DNA of 64,000 nucleotides, taken from NCBI GenBank assembly GCA_040954595.2, contig CM082592.2, positions 2,480,001 through 2,544,000 on the forward strand, given 5' to 3'. Made by a program: the position numbers and the translations under genes. Source of the DNA: Balanoglossus misakiensis (Eukaryota > Hemichordata). How positions within the stretch are numbered: the stretch's first letter is position 1; each line of letters begins with the position of its first letter. The notes beneath the pieces are model-generated. The model searched no databases. It saw only the letters and a list, made by a program, of their open reading frames with translations, and was not told where the DNA came from. This document shows positions 1 through 33,097 of the stretch, piece by piece.

Positions 1-58
<58 letters not shown>

Positions 59-965
59 GTCTCTCTCTCTCTCTGATATCCAGTCGGTGAGTCTATACAT
101 GTACCATACTTTTATCATTTTAGTCCAGGAATTAGTTGATGATCTCCTTTCAAATTTACATTGGCTTTTACTAATAATTTACAATCTGCAAATTACAGGA
201 AAGTTCCTCCCATGCCAAAAGGAATTTAAAAAATAAATGTTTCTCTCTTCCTCCTTTTCTTTCTTCTTCTCTGTCTCTGTCTCTCTGTCTGTCTCTCTCT
301 CTCTCTGATATCCAGTCGGTGAGTCTATACATGTACCATACTTTTATCATTTTAGTCCAGGAAGTAGTTGATGATCTCCTTTCAAATTTACATTGGCTTT
401 TACTAAGAATTTACAATCTGCAAAGTACAGGAAAGTTCCTCCCATGCCTGAAGGAATTTAAAAAATAAATGTCTCTCTCTTCCTCCTTTTCTTTCTTCCT
501 TCTCTGTCTCTGTCTCTCTGTCTGTCTCTCTCTCTCTCTCTGATATCCAGTCGGTGAGTCTATACATGTACCATACTTTTAGCATTTTAGTCCAGGAAGT
601 AGTTGATGATCTCCTTTAAAATTTACATTAGCTATTACTAAAAATTTAGAATCTGCGAATTACCCGAAATTTCACCTCATGCCTGAAGGAATTTAAAAAA
701 TAAATGTTTCTCTCTTCCTCCTTTTCTTTCTCCTTCACTGTCTCTCTGTCTGTCTGTCTCTCTCTCTCTCTCTGATATCCAGTCGGTGAGTCTATACATG
801 TACCATACTTTTATCATTTTAGTCCAGGATTTAGTTGATGGTCTCCTTTAAAATTTACATCGGCTTTTACTAATAATTTACAATCTGCAAATTACAGGAA
901 AGTTCCTCCCATGCCTAAAGGAATTTAAAAAATAAATGTTTCTCTCTTCCTCCTTTTCTTTCTTC

Positions 966-996
<31 letters not shown>

Positions 997-1261
997 TCTC
1001 TGTCTCTCTCTCTCTCTCTCTGTCTCTCTGTCTGTCTCTCTCTCTCTCTCTCTGATATCCAGTCGGTGAGTCTATACATGTGCCATACTTTTATCATTTT
1101 AGTCCAGGAATTAGTTGATGATCTCCTTTCAAATTTACATTGGCTTTTACTAATAATTTACATCTGCAAATTACAGGAAAGTTCCTCCCATGCCTAAAGG
1201 AATTTAAAAAATAAATGTTTCTCTCTTCCTCCTTTTCTTTCTTCTTTTCTGTCTCTGTCTC

Positions 1262-1292
<31 letters not shown>

Positions 1293-1720
1293 GATATCCA
1301 GTCGGTGAGTCTATACATGTGCCATACTTTTATCATTTTAGTCCAGGAATTAGTTGATGATCTCCTTTCAAATTTACATGGCTTTTACTAATAATTTACA
1401 ATCTGCAAATTACAGGAAAGTTCCTCCCATGCCTGAAGGAATTTAAAAAATAAATGTCTCTCTCCCTCATTGTCTCTCTCTCTTTATCACTATCTCTCTT
1501 TCTCTATCTATCCCTCTTTCATATGCAGGAGGTATGTATATACCCTACTTTTTTCATTTTAGTCGAGGAATTAATTGTTGGTTTCCTTTCAAATTTTCAT
1601 TGGCTTTTACTAATAATTTAGAATCTCCGAATTACCGGAAATTTCCTCCCATGCCTGAAGGAATTAAAAAATTAAATGTCTCTCTCACTCATTGTTTTTC
1701 TCTCTCTCACTCCCACTATC

Positions 1721-1757
<37 letters not shown>

Positions 1758-2010
1758 ATCTCTCTCACTATCTCTGTCTCTCTCTCTCTCTCTCTCGCTC
1801 TCTCACACAAACACACAGATGCAAAAGGTATGTATATACCCTACTTTTCTCATTTTAGTCGAGGAAATAGTTGTTGATTTCCTTTCAAATTTACATTAGC
1901 TATTACTAAAACTTCAGAATCTGCGAATTACTGGACATTTCGTCCCATGCCTGAAGGAATTTAAAAAATAAATGTCTCTCGCTTCCTCCCTTTCACCCGT
2001 CTTCTCTGTC

Positions 2011-2057
<47 letters not shown>

Positions 2058-2500
2058 ATCTGATATCCAGTTGGTGAGTCGATACATGTACCATAATTTT
2101 ATCATTTTCGTTGAGGAATTAGTTGTTGATTTCTTTTCAAATTTACATTAGCTATTACTAAAAATTTAGAATCTGCGAATTACCGGAAATTTCGTCCCAT
2201 GCCTGAAGGAATTTAAAAAATAAATGTCTCTCTCTCCCTAATTGTCTCTCTCTCTCTATCTCTCTTTCATATCCAGGAGGTATGTATATTCCCTACTTTT
2301 ATCATTTTAGTCGAGGAATTAGTTGTTGATTTCCTTTCAAATTTACATTAGCTATTACTAAAAATTTAGAATCTGCGAATTACCGGAAATTTTCTATCAT
2401 GCCTGAATGAATTTAAAAAATAAATGTCTCTCTCTCCCTCATTATCTCTCTCTCTATCACTCTCTCTCTTTTTCTCTTTCTCTCTCTCTCTCTCTCTCTG

Positions 2501-2585
<85 letters not shown>

Positions 2586-3328
2586 TTCATATCCAGGAGG
2601 TATGTATATTCCCTACTTTTACCATTTTAGTAGAGGAATTAGTTGTTGATTTCCTTTCAAATTTACATTAGCTATTACTAAAAATTTAGAATCTGCGAAT
2701 TACCCGAAATTTCCTCTCATGCCTGAAGGAATTTAAAAAATAAATGTCTCTCTCTTCCTCCTTTTTCTTTCTTCTTCTCTGTCTCTGTCTGTCTGTCTCT
2801 GTGTCTCTCTCTCTCTCTCCCTCTCTCTCTCTCTCTCTTTCTCTCTCACTATCTCTCTCTCTCTCTCTCTCTCGCTCTCTCTCACACACACAGATACAAA
2901 GGGTATGTATATACCCTACTTTTACCATTTTAGTAGAGGAATTAGTTGTTGATTTCTTTTCAAATTTACATTAGCTATTACTAAAAATTTAGAATCTGCG
3001 AATTATCGGAAATTTCGTCCCATGCCTGAAGGAATTAAAAAAATAAATGTCTCTCTTGACTCCCTCCTTCTCCCTCTTTCCCTGTTTTTGTCTCTGTCTG
3101 TCTGTCTGTTTTTCTGTCTCTCTCTCTCTCATCTATACAGCGTGTAAGTATAATATACCCTACTTTTATCATTTTAGTCGAGGAATTAGTTGTTGATTTC
3201 CTTTCAAATTTACATTGGCTATTACTAAAAATTTAGAATCTGTGAATTACCGGAAATTTCCTCCCATGCCTGAAGGAATTTAAAAAATAAATGTCTCTCT
3301 CTTCCTCCTTTTTCTTTCTTCTTCTCTA

Positions 3329-3361
<33 letters not shown>
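1..3361. repeat. Tandem array of about 13 units of 200-320 bp with CT-rich spacers
   Basis: A conserved core (a TATACATGTACCATAC or TATGTATATACCCTAC segment, then TTAGTTGATGATCTCC, a TTGGCTTTTAC or TTAGCTATTAC segment, CCCATGCCTGAAGGAATT, AAAAAATAAATGT) recurs at about 163, 395, 630, 870, 1140, 1378, 1602, 1897, 2147, 2347, 2667, 2968 and 3214. Between cores are (CT)n, (GTCT)n and GA/CT-rich runs of variable length, the longest at about 2495-2576. Two subtypes are visible: units 1-6 carry GATATCCAGTCGGTGAG, while most later units carry an AGGAGGTATGTATA-type junction. Open frames here encode only Leu-Ser or Arg-Glu runs and are not genes. The array ends at an assembly gap, so its true length is unknown. 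Confidence 0.93.
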
Positions 3362-3461
3362 NNNNNNNNNNNNNNNNNNNNNNNNNNNNNNNNNNNNNNN
3401 NNNNNNNNNNNNNNNNNNNNNNNNNNNNNNNNNNNNNNNNNNNNNNNNNNNNNNNNNNNNN
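3362..3461. other. Assembly gap (100 N)
   Basis: A run of exactly 100 N lies between the CT microsatellite and the first recognisable SLC22 exon. A fixed 100-N run is the usual placeholder for a gap of unknown size. The missing 5' exons of the downstream transporter may lie in it, or the two flanks may not be adjacent in the real genome. Confidence 0.98.
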
Positions 3462-3469
3462 GTCCCCAG

Positions 3470-5374
3470 GTTTGCCGACTTACTAATGTATTATGGCCTG
3501 GCTTTGAATGCGGATTACTTTTCAAAGAATCCATATCTGCTCTACTTCCTGATAACATTGGCTGACTTGCCCGCCATAGTCTTCGTTTTGTTTACACTCC
3601 ATTTCTTTTCTCGTCGATGGCAACTTTCAATCGCCATGGTTATCTCCGGTGTTTCGTGGATAACTTCGGGTTTTATTACTGGTAGGTATTATTTTAAAAC
3701 ATTACGTAATGACAATATTTCGACCAAGTTGGGATTTTCTTATTTGTGTTCTCCAAATTGAATGTGATAGTCAATATATATATTCCATATTTTCTTAGTT
3801 CTGCCAAAAACACCTGGGAATGATTCGACATCAAACCTTTGTGCGCATGCGTGAGCCATGGCAAGATATATCACATCACAAAGGGATCTGACTCCTGGGA
3901 AGTCGGCATTGATAATGATGCACACATTCATGACAAATTACATATAAGAGGTGACACTTTGTGCCCGCTACCAGAAATTTTAACCCCTCCACAATTTTTC
4001 ACAAGTGGAAGCATAGTACGTATAAGGGCTACAGTCCAGCCGGGTATCAACTACAATGTCGTTGATTCGAATGGCTGATTGAACCAACCAGGGAAAACAT
4101 TCTGAGTCATGGCTAATGCACAGCCCACTCACTGCTTGGAAGCCTGCAACAACAAAATACCAGTAGGCAGTTACTACTGTTAGATACAAATGATGTGGAG
4201 AACATAACTAAATCAAATTAAAAGCCCGTTTCTTCCACTTTATGCTTTATTACAATTTATTACAATTTTTGCAGACGACACTGAATGGTTGAAGTTGTTG
4301 CTTCTGGTAGTGGCAAAATTTGGCTCATCTGCTGCAGGTGTTATGGCTGTTGTCACAGCCAACGAGGTGCTTCCCACACCCTTAAGGTAGATGGCTAATA
4401 GCCTGTTATTGTTTTCTTGAAGCAAAAATGAGTACATGTTGTAAGGTAGAATATAAGTTACTTGTGGTGATTTCACTCGTATCTATATTTGACAACTGCA
4501 AACCGCGTCTCCGTTCTGTTATTGACTGAACGTGAAATGAGATACAAAACTATGACGAATGTCACAAATCTGTTTGGAACACGGACCCTTTGTAATGTGT
4601 AATTTGTATAGGTATGAATGCTAACATACAAGGGTTATTGCGAAAAATAAACTGTCAATCAATAGTTTCGTGCGATAAAGTATTTTACACCAGGGTGTTA
4701 CATAGTTATCCTTTATGTGTAACGACCTGAAGTGAAACGTAGTACAAAAACTATTATTTTTACTATTTCACTCGGTAATATCTTATCACATGCTATGTTG
4801 GGCGAGGTTTGTAGTCTAAGAGTTAACATCAACATCAGACGTCATTGAACTTTATCGTCATACAAATTTTGACATCAAGCGTTTCTTTAGACATGATTCA
4901 TTCCAATGTTTACTAACTGCCAGCAACTGCGTAAAATTGACAAATACATCTGCATTTTTACCTCAGCGAAGACACATTTCGTTTCAGAAATACTGGGATG
5001 GGACTGATCAATCTTTGGCACGGATTCTCTGGCATAGTTGCACCGTATATCATATTATTAAAATATAGCTGTTACATTTGCACGTACACCATTGTCGGCA
5101 GCATAGCCATCACATCGGGTCTTCTCGTATTACTTCTGCCAGAAACGTTTAAGAAAAAATTACCAGAAACGCTACAAGATCTGGAAACCATGAAATCGTG
5201 AGTATTAATCATATGAGAATGTTCATCATATTATCATGGTTTCCCAAGGCTCGTATCAGCTTACTGTTCCTAATTCTATTCTTGTTTTATTTCAGATCCA
5301 ACTGTATTCTCAATAATCCCAAGAGAAATTTGGAAACCGTGACACTATTGAATCGGGACGGCAGAGACCGATAA
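3470..5374 (+). CDS. SLC22-type organic ion transporter, C-terminal half (5' truncated by gap)
   Basis: Four exons join in phase: 3470-3681, 4275-4386, 4988-5197 and 5296-5374 (stop TAA). The first encodes a YYGLALN-type helix start, a second hydrophobic segment and FFSRRW. The second holds AGVMAVVTANEVLPTPLR, which matches the SLC22 'TAELYPT.IR' signature before TM11. The third carries TGMGLINLWHGFSG, two hydrophobic segments and LLLPETFKKKLPETL, the family's typical end of TM12. The fourth is a short hydrophilic tail. All donors and acceptors are GT/AG. SLC22 members are plasma-membrane transporters of organic cations, anions or zwitterions; the substrate cannot be told from this part. The N-terminal half (signature loop, TM1-6) is missing upstream in or beyond the gap. 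Confidence 0.85.
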
Positions 5375-6894
5375 AGTCAATTATACCAGGACAACACAAT
5401 TCTGTACCAATAACAACTGAGATTGGTCTTTGCTTATTCTCATATTAAACTACTGATTGTTCGTACGCCAGATTACTTCTTGTAAATATACAGCCGAGAG
5501 GGCCATGTAAATTCGACTCATTAACTACCGACGCCACATGCACATTATGAAGTTCATGATCAAACCCGAGACTGTCACACATCCAACACAATGAATCGAA
5601 AATAGCCGTAAATATAAAAACAGCTGGTGTAACAATCACATGAATGAAAGGTTGTAGGGTTTCTAATGTCTTGAAATAAGAAGATTTCGATCGATGCTCA
5701 TTAATTAATTTATCATTAATTTTTCGTTTATTTCTAATTATAAAGTGACGCCTTTCATCAACCTGTTAGAATGCGGCACAATTGTAAATAGTCTCATCGT
5801 CAAGCATGTCAAGACCAATGAAGACTTGTGAGTCATGAGGCCAAATACCACAGAATTCTAAATAGCTGCAACGAACACCAAACTGGCAACACCGTATTTC
5901 TTTGATTGGAGCGACACGTTATCTCTGAAATTGTAACAACGTCTAAATTTAGTAGACACAGAGGCGCCCCCCCCCCCCCCCCCCATCCCAATTGAGGAGT
6001 TGAAGTAGTGCGTGTTGAGAGAGACGTGAACAGAAAGGGGTAGAAGATTCGAGCACGGACGACGAGAGTTGTTCCTGTAATAAACGAAAACATATCCTAG
6101 TTTGATCTGTACACTTATGTAAAGACTGTGAATATGTCAAATAATTGCAATGACGACGCTGTAACTCTCAAAACAGTCTTCCTTGGTACACTAGCTATAT
6201 GGACATGTATTCATACGTGCGAAGCTTTATTGAATATGCAAATTATTAATTGACAATATATCTTTCAGAACAGTCAATTTTTGTGAGGTTAAAATCTATA
6301 AATCCAACTTTTCATGATATTTGGTCGATAACTCTGGTTTTATGTCTCTAATTGTGAAAATTGGCATGTTTTGATTAAAGAAGACTACATGGCCTAATCC
6401 TCTCAGTGGTTGAATCCGTTTGGGCTAGAATTCCTTGGAGACCCTCCACTGAACACCCCTTCAGTTAAGGGACACTAATTGCTTTAAGAACATCAAAATA
6501 TTTGTCAGGGAGTCATAGTGACGTTTAAGTTTTTTGTGTGACAAGTATTATTTTTTCCCCTGACAATAACCAGGTATTTAGGTGGAGTCTAAACCTTTTG
6601 TTTGATCGATTAACTATAAGAAAATTGCCTCATTTTCCGCTCTTTATCATCTCTACAACCACAATAACGATCCAAAGTATATCACATCACGTCCTTCAAA
6701 TTTAGGCCTAGGCTTGTCATGACATGCATCGTGGAACACAGCAACCAAAATAGTCATTATCATCACTAAAAACTGACAGGGCTTCATGTTTTTGTCAACC
6801 GATGACAAATCGATCTCGACAATATTACGATGTGCACCATCACCATCACCTTCACTCCGTTTATTCGTGATCAAAAGAAGCATGACTCCATGCA
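5375..6894. other. Intergenic / 3' flank, no gene seen
   Basis: This stretch follows the stop codon of the first SLC22 gene. An ATTAAA sits about 70 bp downstream of the stop and could serve as a polyadenylation signal. A poly-C run lies at about 5967-5985. Open frames here are short and show no family similarity or splice-framed continuation. Confidence 0.6.
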
Positions 6895-8352
6895 ATGAAA
6901 CGGCATAGGGCCTCAGTGTTCATCATGGAATATGAGAGCATTGTGGGGAAAATTGGTGATTTTGGGAGGTTCCAACAAATACAACTGTTCTTTATTCTTC
7001 TTTCCATGATTCCGTATTCAACATATTTTTTCGCAAATACGTTTTACTATGCGTCAACGATTATTATTGTCGAACACGCGAAAACCATTCTACCAGATGG
7101 ATTCCGTTTGGAAAAACTGCACCATTCCACTGAAAGAAGAAAAGGGAATGCTGGTTTGGGATTCCTGCGTCAGATATCAGATGAACGGTACCACAATGTC
7201 GTCAGTTAACAGAACTTTCTCGTGTCCAGCGAATAGGAACTTTATCAGAGCGTGTGACGACGGTTGGGTGCATGATAGATCATTGTTTTCAAATACACAA
7301 GTTATGCAGGTAAACATTTCAACTTTTCTACACTGATTTTGTATCAAATCGAATTTTAGAAATCGGCAGAAGCGTCTCATGATGTCACAGGCAATAATTA
7401 ACAAGGACATTTTATCACGATCTAGCTTATTCGGTTTAGTGAAGCCAATGCTGCATACAACAAGTGGTAAATGCGATATTTTTTAAAAACCTGCGGTTGA
7501 CGGGGAATTCTATTTGGATCGCTTACATCTAGATAAAGTTGGTAACTCAGTAGAAACTTAAAAGAATTCAGCGTATACCTGGAAGTATAGCTAGTTAGCA
7601 TATATTAACATTTTTGCCCATACTTTTACGTACTTAGTTTGATTTAGTGTGTGATCAAGGATGGCAGAGACAGCTGTCTAAATCACTCGGTGGATTGGGT
7701 TTGATGATTGGCTCTGTTATCTTTGGACAGCTCGCAGACGTGTAAGTAATAGAATCGTGTAACAGCCTTTAGCGGAAGGTGGTATTTATGCTCATTTTTA
7801 TAGTAGTGGTCTGCATGGTTATCACACTCCGTGGCTTCACATGTAGAATTTTGACAAAACGGTGTTGCAAAATTGTCATTTTCTTGAAATTTTCACTAAA
7901 GACCCGACCGAGAAGTATTAAATTGCATAAAGAAATAGAAAAACTATAGCGTTATAACAGTGTGAAAAAATAATTGAGATTGAAACACCATTTTTTCTCT
8001 ATTTCGTGTTAAAATTTCGTTGATACACAATATATATGACAATCGGGAAAATGACATTCTAAATTTGGAGGTACTATAATTAAAGAACAACACTTTCCCT
8101 TGGGGGCCTTGCTGGGCATCTTTCTGGTGGGTTCATTCTTAAGTTTTCTTTTTTTATGGACAGTGGCTGATAGATTCTTCCACGTTATATTTTGTAGGTA
8201 TGGTAGAAAGGTGTGTTTATATACCAGCTACATTGCCGGAATCGTTTTGAATTTCATAATGACATTTATAGTATCGTTCCCCATGTTTGTAACTGTACAG
8301 TTTGTTATGATAATAATGACCGCTTCAGGATGGAACGTTGCCACTGTACTAG
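6895..8352 (+). pseudogene. SLC22-type transporter, N-terminal half only, frameshifted
   Basis: Exon 1 (from 6895; the family-like start is the internal ATG at 6925, MEYESIVGKIG) begins with the SLC22 pattern DFGRFQQIQLFFILLSMIP. The frame shifts between about 7050 and 7115: the upstream frame hits a stop at 7209, while the next frame encodes WDSCVRYQ and CDDGWVHDRSLFSNTQVMQ, the large extracellular loop, to a donor at 7310. Exon 2 (7638-7741) gives FDLVCDQGWQRQLSKSLGG and a TM2-like segment ending GQLADV. Exon 3 (8198-8352) gives YGRKVCLYTSY, the conserved TM2-3 loop, and a further helix, ending at a donor. No later SLC22 exon is visible before the convergent receptor gene at 9902. Either it is a truncated pseudogene, or the assembly has separated it from its 3' half. 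Confidence 0.75.
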
Positions 8353-9901
8353 GTGAGACAACGGTCATTTATACAATTTTACCATTTACTAGTATACATG
8401 TTATAAGAATACAACGGGAATCTACGGAGCAAATCGGATACATACTCTGATATTGAGACCACAATAACACAGTAATACTTGTTATAGATGCCATTAAGTT
8501 AATAACATTGTTGTTAAAATACGGAATATGAGATGATAACTTATTGAATACTTTTGTAATCAATCAGAAACAATCTGCTAAAAACTATTCCCCCAAATTA
8601 CTGCATAAAATATAGTTCCCATAATCTCCACAGCTGTGCACTAAACTTGGGGCTGTGACACAACCATTACAGATTCTCCTGTATCCATTGTATCTCAGTT
8701 GCATTGAAAGGCAAAATCTGCCGCTGAAATCAAAAGCATACAGCGATGAGGTTAAACTGAAAGTCATTGAGCAGAGTCTTGGTAAAAACTTTTGATCATT
8801 TGCAAATCGGGACACACACAAAGAATTACCACACCAATTTGGATTGAATTAAACGCAATCCCGAGAGGTTTTCAAGAAAGAAAAAAAAACACTTAGAAAA
8901 CGTCAAAATGTTTTTGAAACTACAATGAATTTTATTTACATTTGTAAACACGGTACAGAGTGAAGACAACTTTTACAAGAAAAATTGTACATTGCACATT
9001 GACTTGTATATAACGTCAAAATCGTGCCGTTAACACGGAAGTGGTACTAGAACAATGTCAAAGTAGAATTTCTCATATCCTCTATCTATAAAGTTTGACA
9101 GTTTTTCAGTTAAATATCTTACCTCAAGCTTTAATTCTGTCAGATTTGCTTTGTAAGAATAGTAAAAATGACGTTTTTTTCTAGAAATTTGCATCCGAAA
9201 ACAATTATGAGAATACTAATTTTTTTAAAACTAATTAACAATTTATTATTTTATTCCAAAAGTAAGTCAGTAAATTACAAGGTGTTATCACAGTTTGTAG
9301 GCAATTTTACATTGGAACGAACAAGGTTCAGTTTTAATGCCCAGTTTATTGCACAAGAGGGACTAGTTCAACTGCGCGTCTGAATTTTTTCTTCCATTCA
9401 TTTGGTATTGCGTAATCATACATTGTGCTATCCATGCACTTTCGTTTATTTTTCATTTCCTCAACAATTTATTTTTTTCAAATAAACCTGCAATATGAGT
9501 AATTTGTTGTTGTTGTAAATGTAAACAGTGGTCGTCTATCAAGAACCGCGTTGCTGAGACTTCGCCCCCCCCCCAACTCCTTGCCCAATAATACTATCAC
9601 ATTCCAATATTTCGGCAATGTTGAAAGTATGCCGACAAAATATTATTAGCAAAACTAGCTTGTAGCTCTAAACTATTTAGATTTAACCATTTTCACATGT
9701 TCCAACTCAAATGCACATTTCTGAAAATGACAGCTCCATTTCAATAAATCGAAAAATATCAATACCAAACACAAATATGATACATGCAAAAATTCTCAAG
9801 GTTTCTTGTATGAACACCAATCAAAACTACATTACTTTATACACGTATATGTTATTCACCCATCAAATGGGTATTATTGATCTCGTTACTGACGGGCAAA
9901 G
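8353..9901. other. Intergenic, no gene seen
   Basis: This lies between the truncated SLC22 copy and the stop codon of the minus-strand receptor. It is AT-rich. TTTATT motifs near 9469-9480 could be reverse-complement AATAAA signals for the receptor transcript. Nothing else in it has coding character. Confidence 0.55.
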
Positions 9902-30531
<20,630 letters not shown>

Positions 30532-33097
30532 CTATGGAACAAAAGACATCACAAATTAATAACGAAATAGCCTCCGTAAACTACAATCATTATTAGACTC
30601 ACAATATCCACAAATGGAATTTAAAGCCACAGTATTTCTCGTTTTCGCATAAATTTTGTTTGAGACGGCATCTTCAATTTATAAAAGTACATGATAATTG
30701 ATACTGAATCGAACAGTTATCATGCCCAGCTCAGTTCATAAACATATACAATTTACAATATAACGAGTGAAGAACGACTTTCTGTCCGGACAGAAAGTCA
30801 GGCTCTGTTGTCATGCGGAATGCAACGTAAACAAACCCAGGCATCATTTCAAGTGTTACGGGCAATATTTAAGAAAATGGCTGCAAAATTGACATTTAGG
30901 CTTTGGCGGAGAGGAACGATAAGCGACATTTTATAGGCCTATGTGTCCCGTCAGCTACAAGATGTCTCTTTTGTACGCCCAGTGTGCAGAGTAAAAATTG
31001 ACAAATGTGTTCGTGCGCCATTAATATGGCCTTTACGCCTCATTCGTTTTAAACCGCCACAAAGCGTGTTGATCGATCCCATAAATCCCAGAGTTGCATT
31101 TTTGAAAGTACAAGGGTGATTTGGGCGGCGAGGAATTGCGAATCTCTGAAAATGGTCAGCTCACACGGGTCGTTATAGCTCGAGTAGAGTCTCCCTCCTG
31201 AAAAGCTGGCAAAAAGAGCGTTGGAACTGAAAACGAGTATCATATTTTAGGACTTGTGGTAGGCTTCCCCAGAAAGCAACTATAAGAACCAAATATTTGG
31301 ACCATACAAACACCACCACCATACAAAACCAAAGGAAACACACAAGAACCTAGGCGCATGTGGACAAAGCAGTGGTGAATATGAAGTCGAGGATTTTAAA
31401 TTTCAATCAACAGTTATACCGACTAATACACAAACTGAGAGAACACATATAACGTTTTACATTCCAATAAGGCTTCGATCTTATTGAAAGGACCTTAAAT
31501 TTGAAAAAAAAATCATTCCGTCTTTTCTCTTCTATTTGCACATTTTTCTACATTAGTGACGAACAAAATTTCCCTTTCGAGGCATTTAGCAGAAGGGACG
31601 CAGTAATATCAAGATCGACAAGGAAACATCAAACATTTGCGCAACATTTACAGGAAAATGATCTATTATCTTACCGCAAAGTAAGTTCAATCCAATGTGA
31701 ACACACCACGTCAGAAAAAGCGTCCGACGGAAAGCCATTTCTCCAGATGAAGCCGTTACTTCAAACGGGCATCGATCAACAGGTAGACATACAGGCCTTA
31801 AATAACTGGCGACCAGTGCTGCAGTATTACAAACATGGTCAGCAATTAAATCAACGTGAGTATTACAGCTTCATTAAGAAGCTTGGGGCCCCCTATCGAT
31901 TTTTCCACTGATCTGCCCACAGTGGTCGTACCGCGAGAAATGCTTAATAACCATTTCATGTCGTGTTCATATCATTTCATTTTAAGCAAATATAATACTA
32001 GTTGGTTTGTTTATCCCAGAGTGTTTATTCATTGGAACCGCCAATTATTTTGCGCACGCAGCGAATTTTGGAAAATCGCCGATTCATTGGAGAAATTTGA
32101 TTTCACTGTAACAAAGCATAACAGTTATATAAGATTACGTCTTTCGATATTAAGTAAATAAAATGTAATTAGCGACGTATCAATTGTCCCAATGGTAATT
32201 AATTACAAAAAATGTCATGTCAAACGAGCTATATTGCAAGTCCGTCAAAAATTGGTGTTGCTAGGCAACAAGGAGAAGGCTGGGAGAGTGAAACCGGTGC
32301 CAGTGATAAATCGGCAGAAATTCTATAAAAAAAATGTTAGATGCAAAATTTATTGGTTAAAACACACAATTCATAGAGCCACCGCACAGCTCCACGGGAT
32401 GTTCTCGGAAATCTCCATGGTTACGCGCTATACATGTACTAAATGTCATGACTGTTTACTAGATTAGCTGCAGTCAAGTTTGCGCAGCTTGATGTTTGTC
32501 CAATGTTGTGATTTTACATGCTTTGTCACTTAGCGGGCCTGTAGTAACTGCTCCGCTGTCACTTTCGCCAAGTTGGGCTCATTAGCTAGTAGGAAGACAA
32601 CACGATAAGGGATTGGTGAGTTTCTTCAGGTGGGAGAGGGGGGGGGGAGGGTAGGGTATAAGTTGTTTTGGGGACGTCGAAAAGTTGCTGAGCCCCTCCC
32701 TGGTGTATAAAACAAAACAGCTCACTCAGTGTTTACGTAAAAGCAATTAGAATCTCATTATTAACAATTACATTGTTATATAACTGGCCACAAATCCATA
32801 GGGAGCAACAGGCATGTTATTGTTGATTTGCGCATACGAATACGATGCTGCCCTTTCTTAGTTGAAACTATGGACACAGTAGAAAGAGACATACTGTGAT
32901 TGAACGATCTCTGTCCTTATTATTAAAATTATCATTTTTACATAATTCTTTATTTAAATATTATTACAAGTTTAGGGGGTTTAAAGAATTATATAAACAA
33001 TTTATCAATTTAATTAGCACAGGTAGATTTTCTGTACAATCATCCTCGATTCTTCGGATTCAAAATTTAGCCGGCACTAAAGACATTTCATCCATTA
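30532..33097. other. Intergenic or upstream receptor sequence, no convincing gene
   Basis: The missing 5' exons of the receptor should lie here or beyond, because its first visible exon starts in phase 1. I found no signal-peptide exon and no CGDLFSW-type module upstream on the minus strand. A perfect 24-bp palindrome lies at 30776-30799 and a weak plus-strand exon candidate at 31556-31854. Confidence 0.5.
31556..31854 (+). CDS. Possible isolated exon of unknown product
   Basis: An open stretch of about 100 codons lies within a 136-codon open frame (31501-31911). It could be bounded by an acceptor (CTACATTAG) and a good donor (GTGAGT at about 31855). The peptide is hydrophilic (for example SRSTRKHQTFAQHLQEND, NNWRPVLQYYKHGQQLN) and matches nothing I recognise. 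No partner exon was found on either side. It may be chance. Confidence 0.2.

Noticed and set aside
1534-3558. Open frames of Leu-Ser and Arg-Glu runs, one crossing the N gap
   Set aside because: They are translations of CT/GA microsatellite and of N bases, without splice context or family similarity.
8690-8830. Plus-strand SDEVKLKVIEQSL, resembling the start of a CENP-B/pogo-type helix-turn-helix
   Set aside because: Only about 20 residues, then a stop; too short to call a transposase relic.
31049-31243. Minus-strand ORF as a candidate 5' exon of the adhesion GPCR
   Set aside because: Some likeness to the start of a pentraxin exon (PCE..., then F) but no signal peptide, no acceptor/donor in phase 1 and no conserved strands.
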